Positions 17,701 to 24,667 of a stretch of 45,573 nt of DNA are shown here, piece by piece; position 1 is the first letter of the stretch, and every line of letters begins with the position of its first letter. Location of the stretch: the NCBI GenBank assembly GCA_007695305.1, contig REEA01000135.1:1-45573 (forward strand). Direction: 5' to 3'. Under the pieces are notes generated by a model. The model was not told where the DNA came from, did no database searches, and saw nothing but the letters and a program-made list of their open reading frames with translations. Source of the stretch: Bacteroidia bacterium. GTDB lineage: Bacteria > Bacteroidota > Bacteroidia > Bacteroidales > UBA7960. A program made the translations under genes and the position numbers.

Positions 17701-19752
17701 TTAACCTATTGGTTGTTGTTCATCTATTGCTTCTTCCTTTTTCTGGCCTGACTTCTTTGGCATGGTTACATAAAAAGTGGTGCCGGTAGGTCCGTTCTCA
17801 GGATTATTGTTGGATTCTACTTTAATATTACCCCGGTGCATTTTTATGATGCCATAAATGATGGGTAGTCCAAGGCCTGTTCCCTGACCGGTTTCCTTCG
17901 TGGTAAAGAATGGTTCGAACATCCTGTCGAGGTTATCTTTCGATATGCCTGTTCCCGTATCTTTTACCAGAAATTCCAGGGCATCTCCATTTTCTTTTTC
18001 ATTAATGATGATGGACAGCTTTCCTCCCTTGGGCATGGCGTCCACCGCATTTTTAAAGAGGTTTGAAAACACCTGGACCATTTGGTCATGATCACATTCC
18101 AACATTGGATTGGACGCATTCACCTGGATGTCGAGTTCCACGTTATCCGGGAGCATAAATGTTTTCAGCCCATTATTGACCAGCTTTTTAACGTTTACCT
18201 GATCGATGGTCACCTTGCTTTTCCGTGCAAAGTTCAGCAGTCCGCCAACGATTTTTTTGCAACGGTCGGCCTGTTCCACGATCATTTTTAAGTCTCTGTA
18301 TAGTGGTGATGTGGGATCCATTTCATCCAGGAGGATGTGGCTGTACATGATAACCACACCCAGCGGGTTATTGACTTCATGGGCAATTCCTGCGGCAAGC
18401 TGGCCCATGGAAGCAAGTTTTTCACTTTGTTTCAGCGCGGCTTGTGTAGAGGCCAGCTTTTGGTTGGACACATCCAGTTCGGTGATATACTCGTGAAGTT
18501 GGTCAATGGTATAAGGCAGGCACATTTCGGATTCAGCAAGGCCCTGTAGTATTGCGACGGCATGATCATAACAGGTATCGTATCCACAGGCTCCGCAGTT
18601 GAGTTCATCTTCGGGTTCTTTTTTTCCAAACCTTTTCAACACCTCCCGTATTTTGTCATCTCCTGGTGGTTGAGGGAATCGCTGATCATCTGCCTCAAAA
18701 GTGCGGTCGAGTTTAAGCTGCAGGTAGGTATTCAGGTTACTTTGCCATTTTTCAAGATCTATGGTGTCATACCGGCGTTTGGCGAAATTGGATATATTTT
18801 TGCGTTTGAAAAAGAATTTTTTGCTGTCGCTCATGCCGGGGCCGTTGATACAGCCATTGCAACACAACAGGTCAAACATTTTGGCTTCCAGATAGCCTTC
18901 TTCGAATTCGCGTAAGACCTCAATGATATCGCGACGGCCTTCTGCCACAACGATATCTCCCTTTACAAAGTCTTCTTCAAGATCGACGGTTTGAAGCATC
19001 CCTCCGCTTATTGGGAATATGGCACCTTTTCCTGCTACCGGTGGGTCAAATTCCCTGGGCTCCACGTTTTCTTCACTTAGCTGTTTTTCGGAAAACATGC
19101 GACGTAATTCCACAAAGGAAATGACTTCATCGATTAGCCCTCTGAACTGTTCTTCTGCAGCTTCCACCTTTTTTGCAATACAGGGCCCGATAAACACAAT
19201 GCGGAGGTCATCGCCGTGCATCTCTTTCAATACTTTTGCCGTGGCGATCATGGGAGAAACAACAGGGATGAGAGAGTCAATGATCTGGGGGTGATGTTTT
19301 TCAACATAACTGACGATGGCGGGACAGCTGGTGGAGATCAGAGGTTTGGGAGGCTTTGACTCCAGTTTCTCCTTGTATTTGTTGGCAATCAGTTCAGCCC
19401 CAAAGGCTACCTCATTCACATAGTCAAAACCAAGAGCCTTGATCATTCCAACAAAGTGGCGATAATCTGATATATCGGTAAATTCTCCTGAAATACTTGG
19501 TGCTACGATCGCGGCCACTTTTTGATTGCCCTGTAGCAATGCTTTTACTTTGTCAATAGAAAAGGCAAACATTTTCGCATCCCTGCTGCACACGCGGATA
19601 CAATTACCACAGGCAATGCAGCGACTGGGAATGATCTCAGCCTGACCGTTATTGATTTTAATGGCCTTTGCCGGACACTCTCTCACGCAAGTATAGCAAA
19701 CCTTGCAGCGATCTTTTACGGTGTATATAATTTCTTTATTGTAATCTGTCAT
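17701..19752 (-). CDS. Sensory [FeFe]-hydrogenase-like protein fused to a histidine kinase
   Basis: This 683-aa fusion has two [4Fe-4S] ferredoxin motifs (Cys16/19/22/26 and Cys45/48/51/55). A hydrogenase H-domain follows with degenerate signatures: TSCP (Cys143) instead of TSCCP, GPCIAKKVE (Cys191), and LCCNGCINGPG (Cys297/298 and Cys301). Next come a CGACG-type Fe-S domain (Cys386/389/394/411), a coiled coil, HisKA with GIAHEVNNPLG (His458) and HATPase_c (NLFKNAVDAM, DTGTGI, GTGLGLPI). Loss of the proton-transfer Cys is typical of sensory hydrogenases. The inferred job is to sense H2 or cluster redox state and autophosphorylate. ATG 19752, 4 bp past the hydA stop, fits the paralogue at 24668; ATG 19782 would overlap hydA. 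The partner receiver gene follows directly. Confidence 0.88.
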   Translation of the reverse strand: MTDYNKEIIYTVKDRCKVCYTCVRECPAKAIKINNGQAEIIPSRCIACGNCIRVCSRDAKMFAFSIDKVKALLQGNQKVAAIVAPSISGEFTDISDYRHFVGMIKALGFDYVNEVAFGAELIANKYKEKLESKPPKPLISTSCPAIVSYVEKHHPQIIDSLIPVVSPMIATAKVLKEMHGDDLRIVFIGPCIAKKVEAAEEQFRGLIDEVISFVELRRMFSEKQLSEENVEPREFDPPVAGKGAIFPISGGMLQTVDLEEDFVKGDIVVAEGRRDIIEVLREFEEGYLEAKMFDLLCCNGCINGPGMSDSKKFFFKRKNISNFAKRRYDTIDLEKWQSNLNTYLQLKLDRTFEADDQRFPQPPGDDKIREVLKRFGKKEPEDELNCGACGYDTCYDHAVAILQGLAESEMCLPYTIDQLHEYITELDVSNQKLASTQAALKQSEKLASMGQLAAGIAHEVNNPLGVVIMYSHILLDEMDPTSPLYRDLKMIVEQADRCKKIVGGLLNFARKSKVTIDQVNVKKLVNNGLKTFMLPDNVELDIQVNASNPMLECDHDQMVQVFSNLFKNAVDAMPKGGKLSIIINEKENGDALEFLVKDTGTGISKDNLDRMFEPFFTTKETGQGTGLGLPIIYGIIKMHRGNIKVESNNNPENGPTGTTFYVTMPKKSGQKKEEAIDEQQPIG

Positions 19753-19756
19753 GAGG

Positions 19757-21478
19757 TTACTTTTCATTAAACGTTTTGACATACCAGTTTTTGTATGGTA
19801 TACGCATGCGATCCGGCAGTTTGTTTTGGGATTCTGTTTTGATTAAGGGGTTTTGGTTTGGGAATGAAAAATCTTTTGTTTTTTCCAAATCCAAACAGAT
19901 TTTTTTTCTGGCGTGAACGCTGGTAAATCCACGACTGATAGGTTGGCCGCCACCTCCGGCGCATCCTTCAGGGCAAGCCATCACTTCCAAATAATGAATA
20001 TCATTTCGCTCCTCTTCCTTGAGTGCAGTGAGGTATTTTTCAGCTTCCTGTATGCTGCTTACCCAGGCAAAGCCAACCATTTTCTTGCCAATTTGCACCT
20101 TTGTTTCCTTTTTGGCTGTTGCGCTCTTGGGTTGCACAAATTTAAAATTTTCAAGGGTGTCATTATGCATCAGGCGGTACACTTCAGCGGCTACGGCTTC
20201 GGCCTTACCTCCGGAGTATCCGAGTTTACAGGCGGCAGCCGATGAATTGTCGAAGGGTATGTCAAGGATATCTTCTTCCATTTGCTCAAGGTTGAGCCCA
20301 AAGCTTTTCAGCAACTGGAAAAGTTCACGAACCGTAAGGACAGCATCAACTTCGGAGAGCCCCTTATGGGTGTTCTCATCAAGGGATGCTTCGTGTTTTT
20401 TAGCCAAACATGGCATCACCGCCACCGTGTACATCTGCTCTACATCTATACCTGCTTCATCGGCATACATTGTTTTAAGCATGCTGCCCATGATGTGCTG
20501 GGGGGATTTAATGGTTGCCAATTGTCTGAGGGTATCGGGGCGGTACATTTCAACATACTTCTGCCACGAAGGGCAACAGGAAGAAATCAGTGGAAATGGT
20601 TTCTCCGACTTATTGCCGAGCATATCTACCAGTTGCTCTGCTTCTTCCAGGATATGTATATCGGATGCTGCACCGAGGTCAAATACCTTGAAGGCTCCTG
20701 ATCTTTTAAGTGCGCTTGCCAGGCGCCCTGCAACAAGGTTTCTGGGCTTCAGGTCAGTGCTCTGAATGGTGGATGCAATGACGGAGGGGCTGATAAAGAA
20801 AATAACTTTCTTGTCTTTTCTTTGCAATGCGGCCTGTACTTTTTCCACGTGTGAGATGTCGAACAGCGCAGCCGTTGGACAAACCTGTATACATTGTCCG
20901 CAGTGAATACAGGAAGATTGATTCAGTCCTTTTTCAAACGCACTATTCACTGTGGTTTGATTACCCCGCGAGATAAAATCGATGGCTGTTACCAGCTGAA
21001 CCTCTTCACAAATACGCACACATCTGCTGCAAAGGACGCATTTAGCGGGGTCTCTTGCCACACTGGTGCTGGAATAATCCGGATACTGTTGATTTTTTGC
21101 TCCAAAATATTTTCTTTCCTTGATGTTCATTTCTGCTGCCAGCCACTGTAACTCGCAGTTGCCGTTGCGTTGGCAGTACAGACAGTCGTCCGGATGGTTC
21201 GACAACAAAAGCTCAACCAGGGATTTTCGGGCCCGCATCACACGTTGGGAATTGGTTTTCACTTTCATCCCCTTTTCTGCGGGATAAGAACATGAAGTGA
21301 TCAGGTCGCGTTTGCCTTCTACTTCCACCACACATAATCTGCAAGCCCCGGTGGGAGCAAAACGGTTCATATGGCACAATGTAGGGATTTTAAAGCCATT
21401 GTTGCGCAGTGCAACCAATAATGTTTCCCCTTCATTTACGCTGATCAGTTTATTGTTAACCTCTATCTGAAAATCCAT
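19757..21478 (-). CDS. hydA: [FeFe]-hydrogenase catalytic subunit HydA
   Basis: This 573-aa protein carries the H-cluster. The N-terminal relay has [2Fe-2S] (Cys35/46/49/63), His-ligated [4Fe-4S] (His95, Cys99/102/108) and two [4Fe-4S] sites (Cys147/150/153/157 and Cys190/193/196/200), nearly the CpI numbering. Catalytic signatures are SSCCPSW (Cys301/302), MPCLAKKHE (Cys357) and EVMACPEGCAGGGGQP (Cys502/506), so all cluster ligands are present. Unusual features: the GATGGVMEAA segment reads LGYSGGKAEAV, and positions matching CpI Glu282 and Ser319 are Gln282 and Ala321. With hydB and hydC it should form an NAD(H)-linked, possibly bifurcating, trimeric enzyme in the cytoplasm. It starts 14 bp after the hydB stop. 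Confidence 0.96.
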   Translation of the reverse strand: MDFQIEVNNKLISVNEGETLLVALRNNGFKIPTLCHMNRFAPTGACRLCVVEVEGKRDLITSCSYPAEKGMKVKTNSQRVMRARKSLVELLLSNHPDDCLYCQRNGNCELQWLAAEMNIKERKYFGAKNQQYPDYSSTSVARDPAKCVLCSRCVRICEEVQLVTAIDFISRGNQTTVNSAFEKGLNQSSCIHCGQCIQVCPTAALFDISHVEKVQAALQRKDKKVIFFISPSVIASTIQSTDLKPRNLVAGRLASALKRSGAFKVFDLGAASDIHILEEAEQLVDMLGNKSEKPFPLISSCCPSWQKYVEMYRPDTLRQLATIKSPQHIMGSMLKTMYADEAGIDVEQMYTVAVMPCLAKKHEASLDENTHKGLSEVDAVLTVRELFQLLKSFGLNLEQMEEDILDIPFDNSSAAACKLGYSGGKAEAVAAEVYRLMHNDTLENFKFVQPKSATAKKETKVQIGKKMVGFAWVSSIQEAEKYLTALKEEERNDIHYLEVMACPEGCAGGGGQPISRGFTSVHARKKICLDLEKTKDFSFPNQNPLIKTESQNKLPDRMRIPYKNWYVKTFNEK

Positions 21479-21492
21479 GGCAAAAGCTGGAG

Positions 21493-23442
21493 CTATTGAA
21501 TAATTACCGCATTAAACTTACACACATCATAGCAGGTACCACAGCCAATACATTTATCCTGTACGATAAAATGGGGGAACCTTGGTGAACCTATGATGGC
21601 TTCTACGGGGCATTTTTTGAAACAAGCCGTGCAACCGGTGCAGGCATCCACATCTATGTGAAACTCACGCAAATCGGTGCATATATTGGCCTCGCATTTC
21701 CGTTCAAAGATGTGTGCATCGAATTCACTTTTGAAATATTTCAGGGTATTTAAGATGGCATTGGGCGCCGATCTTCCAAGGGAGCAAAGGGAGGTTTCAC
21801 CAATTACTGCTGCGAGGCTTTTCAATTGCATTACTCCCTTGAATCTTTCCAGTGTTTGGAAAGAATTGTTATGTGAAGGCTTTCGTGTGGCATTTTCCAT
21901 CACTTCAAGCATTCGTGCCGTTCCCTCCCTACAGGGGATACATTTCCCGCAACTCTCCTTTTTAAAGAAAGCTGTGAAATATTTTGCCAGATCCACCATG
22001 CAAACGCCCTTGTCGAGCACAACAAAAGCACCGCTTCCGAGGGCTGATCCCATCTTTTTCAATTCGTCAAAATCAACCCTTGTATCCAGTGTTTCCCCGG
22101 TGATGTAGCTCCCGCTGTTAATACCGAGGACAATGGCTTTGAATGCTTTATCACCGGTCAAGCCTCCTCCGATATGATTGATGATATCGCGGAAAGAAAT
22201 GCCCATGGGTACTTCCACGGTACCATAATTTTTGAGGCTACCTGAGAGGGTAAATAGTTTTGTACCCCTTGACCTTTCGGTACCCAGGGACTGAAACCAG
22301 GCAGGTCCGTTTTTTATGATCAGCGGAACGTTAAACAGGGTTTCCACATTGTTAACAATGGTGGGTTTATTCCACAGCCCTTTTTCAGCGGGATATGGCG
22401 GCTTGAATTCCGGCATAGCCCTTTTCCCCTCAATGCTGTTGTTGAGAGCTGTTTCCTCTCCGCAAACAAAGGCTCTTGCTCCCTTTTTAACCACCACGTC
22501 AATATTTACACCCGAATCATAAATATGATGACCTATAAGTCCATATTCAGTTGCTTGTTCAATGGCTGCTTCCAGGCGCTTGATAGCCAGTTTAAATTCT
22601 TTGCGGATAAAAATAAAGGCTTTACCTGCGCCTATTGCATATGATGCAATCAAGACTGCTTCGATCAGCCGGTGCGGGTTACTTTCAATGATGGCCCTGT
22701 TCATATAGCTACCGGGATCACTTTCCACGGCATTGCACACAAAGTATTTCTGATCGCTGGTCGTTTTTAGTGCCGCTTCCCATTTTTCGCCTGCCGGGAA
22801 ACCACCACCTCCCCTGCCTGCCAAACCGCTTTGGATAATCATTTCGCAAACCTTGGCCGGTGTGTACCTGGCAATTGTATCAGCGAATGCCCAATACCCC
22901 CCTTTGGCAATATAACTCTCAATGGATTCAGGGTCAATCATCCCACAATGTTCGAGCAGCAGTCTTTTTTGATGAGAAAAAAACGGGTGGTCTTCAACAT
23001 AAGGTACCTGATCCCAATTTTGCAGTATGGGGTTCTTGTATTGCCCCAGCCAACCATGTTCGGGCAAATTGTCATTCAGAATATCATCCAACAGCGGTTG
23101 CACATTTTCTGCGTTGACTTTTGAAAAGGACAGGCGGGTTTTGCCGGGGAGCTGTACATCTACCAGAGGCTCCTCCTTGCATAATCCAACACATCCGCCT
23201 TCTATCAGGTCTGCATCAATATCATGATCAGAGAGATATCCTTTGATGGCATGGAAGGTTTTTTCAGCACCGGCAATCCGTCCGCATGTAGCCATTCCAA
23301 CATATATCATGGGTTTATGCACCCTTTCGCCTGAGATATAGGACAAAGGTTTCCTGATGGAAGCTTTACTTTCCCTTTGCTGATCAAGTAAAACCTGTTC
23401 GATCAAAAACTGTCGCGTATCTTTTGCGGTATCAACGTTCAT
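21493..23442 (-). CDS. hydB: Hydrogenase NADH-binding flavoprotein subunit HydB (NuoF-like)
   Basis: This 649-aa subunit has an N-terminal thioredoxin-like ferredoxin region (ATCGRIAGAE and EGGCVGLCKEEPLVDV). The NuoF core has the FMN/NADH region GLAGRGGGGFPAGEKW (206-221), the SLBB-like middle, and CGKCIPCREGT for a [4Fe-4S] cluster. Two C-terminal ferredoxin clusters follow (CTGCTACFKKCP and CIGCGTCYDVCK). This is the full domain set of bifurcating HydB proteins. The normally strict NADE motif reads NAVE (Val239). ATG 23442 overlaps the end of hydC by 11 bp, which suggests translational coupling; TTG 23478 is less likely. It passes electrons between NAD(H) and the HydA relay. Confidence 0.95.
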   Translation of the reverse strand: MNVDTAKDTRQFLIEQVLLDQQRESKASIRKPLSYISGERVHKPMIYVGMATCGRIAGAEKTFHAIKGYLSDHDIDADLIEGGCVGLCKEEPLVDVQLPGKTRLSFSKVNAENVQPLLDDILNDNLPEHGWLGQYKNPILQNWDQVPYVEDHPFFSHQKRLLLEHCGMIDPESIESYIAKGGYWAFADTIARYTPAKVCEMIIQSGLAGRGGGGFPAGEKWEAALKTTSDQKYFVCNAVESDPGSYMNRAIIESNPHRLIEAVLIASYAIGAGKAFIFIRKEFKLAIKRLEAAIEQATEYGLIGHHIYDSGVNIDVVVKKGARAFVCGEETALNNSIEGKRAMPEFKPPYPAEKGLWNKPTIVNNVETLFNVPLIIKNGPAWFQSLGTERSRGTKLFTLSGSLKNYGTVEVPMGISFRDIINHIGGGLTGDKAFKAIVLGINSGSYITGETLDTRVDFDELKKMGSALGSGAFVVLDKGVCMVDLAKYFTAFFKKESCGKCIPCREGTARMLEVMENATRKPSHNNSFQTLERFKGVMQLKSLAAVIGETSLCSLGRSAPNAILNTLKYFKSEFDAHIFERKCEANICTDLREFHIDVDACTGCTACFKKCPVEAIIGSPRFPHFIVQDKCIGCGTCYDVCKFNAVIIQ

Positions 23443-23911
23443 AGGTATTGTTTTCTTTGTCCCGAAGGGTCCGGACAAGTTCTTTCAGTGATTCCATGGT
23501 GATGTTTGTATGATAATGTTCATTTACCTCAATCAATGGTGCCAGGCCGCAGGCTCCAACACAACTGACCACTTCCAGGCTGAACAGGCCGGCCTTATCT
23601 GTTTCACCATCGCGAATCTTCAACAGCTTCTCCAGTTCTTTTAGCAGTGTGTTTGCTCCTGCAACATGGCAGGCAGTCCCATGGCAAAGGCGAAAATGAT
23701 ACCTGCCAACAGGTCCAAAACGAAAATTGTCATAAAAGGTGGCCACTCCATAAATCTTGTTCACACTGATTTCCAGATAATCACCAACGCGAGCTATGAT
23801 TTCTTCGGATAAATATCCTTTCACATCCTGTATGGCCTGCATAATGGGAATCAGGTCTTCCCGCTGTCGGTTGGGAAACCTGTTGAATATTTGATCTATT
23901 TCATTTTCCAT
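23432..23911 (-). CDS. hydC: Hydrogenase [2Fe-2S] subunit HydC (NuoE-like)
   Basis: This 159-aa protein is a NuoE/24-kDa-type thioredoxin-like ferredoxin. A helical N-terminal bundle (IMQAIQDVKGYLSEE, VNKIYGVATFYDNF) precedes the cluster domain, with cysteines in CHGTAC and CVGACG spaced as in NuoE. Together with HydB it forms the NAD(H)-reacting module. It is the first gene of the minus-strand hydrogenase run. ATG 23911 gives the normal family start (MENEIDQIFNRFP); GTG 23938 would add nine residues. Confidence 0.95.
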   Translation of the reverse strand: MENEIDQIFNRFPNRQREDLIPIMQAIQDVKGYLSEEIIARVGDYLEISVNKIYGVATFYDNFRFGPVGRYHFRLCHGTACHVAGANTLLKELEKLLKIRDGETDKAGLFSLEVVSCVGACGLAPLIEVNEHYHTNITMESLKELVRTLRDKENNTYER

Positions 23912-24123
23912 TGTAGCGCTTGTTGATATTCTATTCACAATACCAAATTGAGGTATGCAAAATACGCAATTTATTTATTAATCAACAATTTAAACTTTCT
24001 TTTTGCAATACAACAAAAGTAATGAAAAAATCATTATTGGCCCATGCTGGCATAGAAATACCATGAAAAACTAAATCAAATGTTATTTAGATTAAATCTT
24101 AAATCCAATAGAAAATTCAAGAT

Positions 24124-24137
24124 GTTAAGTAATTAAC
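24124..24137. promoter_or_regulatory. Candidate Rex operator in the divergent hydrogenase intergenic region
   Basis: GTTAAGTAATTAAC is a perfect inverted repeat (GTTAA-N4-TTAAC) matching the core of the Rex consensus TTGTTAA-N4-TTAACAA; the outer bases match only partly. It lies between hydC (minus) and the gene at 24203 (plus), just upstream of a TATTTTTG box on the plus strand. A rex gene lies in the minus-strand operon. Binding is an inference. Confidence 0.5.
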
Positions 24138-24159
24138 TGGTTTTGTAAAAAGCTTTCTT

Positions 24160-24185
24160 TATTTTTGTGGAATAATGCAGGTTAG
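24160..24185 (+). promoter_or_regulatory. Solo MITE-type end carrying a -7 promoter box
   Basis: TATTTTTG (24160-24167) fits TAnnTTTG and lies 35 nt before the ATG at 24203. It overlaps TTTTTGTGGAATAATGCAGG followed by TTAG, nearly the same as the right end of the MITE at 10160-10270 and its flanking TTAG. No matching left end is found in the preceding 240 bp, so this is a truncated or solo end. A regular -33 TTTG is not seen at the expected distance. Confidence 0.45.
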
Positions 24186-24202
24186 AAAAGGTTTTTTGAT
24201 AA

Positions 24203-24472
24203 ATGGATACAGATATGGCACAGCATAGCGCTGACGAAATCGTGATTTGCATGGGCAGCAGTTGTTTTTCAAGGGGGAATAAACACAATTTGAGTGTCAT
24301 TAAAAATTATTTAAGAGAAAAAGGCCTGGATCAAAAGATCGTCTTCAAGGGTTCGCATTGCTTCGGCGAATGTGAGCACGGACCTGTATTGCTCATCCGG
24401 GGCGAGAAATATACACATGTATTGAGCAATCAAGTTGCTGAATACATGGATCAGCATTTTGGTGATCTCTGA
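24203..24472 (+). CDS. Small [2Fe-2S] thioredoxin-like ferredoxin
   Basis: This 89-aa protein has four cysteines in the order CMGSSC and HCFGEC, the thioredoxin-like [2Fe-2S] pattern also used by HydC/NuoE. It also has IVICMGSSCFSRGN and GPVLLIRGEKYTHVL. It is the first gene on the plus-strand arm of the hydrogenase island and precedes a sensory hydrogenase gene, so it may pass electrons to or from that protein. That role is an inference. An in-frame ATG four codons later (24215) is an alternative start. It is separated from the next gene by about 195 bp of repeat-rich sequence. Confidence 0.85.
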   Translation: MDTDMAQHSADEIVICMGSSCFSRGNKHNLSVIKNYLREKGLDQKIVFKGSHCFGECEHGPVLLIRGEKYTHVLSNQVAEYMDQHFGDL

Positions 24473-24504
24473 GATTTGTTTTTATGGAATGATCGGGAGT
24501 GAAA

Positions 24505-24657
24505 GAGAAAAGTAAGCAGTAAACAGTAAATAGTAAGTAGAAAATTTTTGATCGCAAGTTGTTTTATTAAATTGCATAGATTTTTGTTACATTTTGACTT
24601 TTTGACTTTTCGACATTTTGACTTTTCGACATTTTGACATTTTGACATTTTGACAAA
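24505..24657 (+). repeat. AGTAAAC and TTTTGAC tandem arrays in front of the second sensory hydrogenase gene
   Basis: Two short-unit arrays fill the 195-bp gap. The first (about 24510-24543) is a run of degenerate AGTAAGC/AGTAAAC/AGTAAAT units. The second (about 24589-24657) has seven or eight units of CATTTTGA, CTTTTCGA or CATTTTGAC, period 9 to 10. It ends in GACAAATTTTAAACAAATG, whose last three bases are the start codon at 24668 (the final 19 bases extend to 24670). The leader at 2204-2222 shares 17 of those 19 bases. Confidence 0.7.
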
Positions 24658-24667
24658 TTTTAAACAA

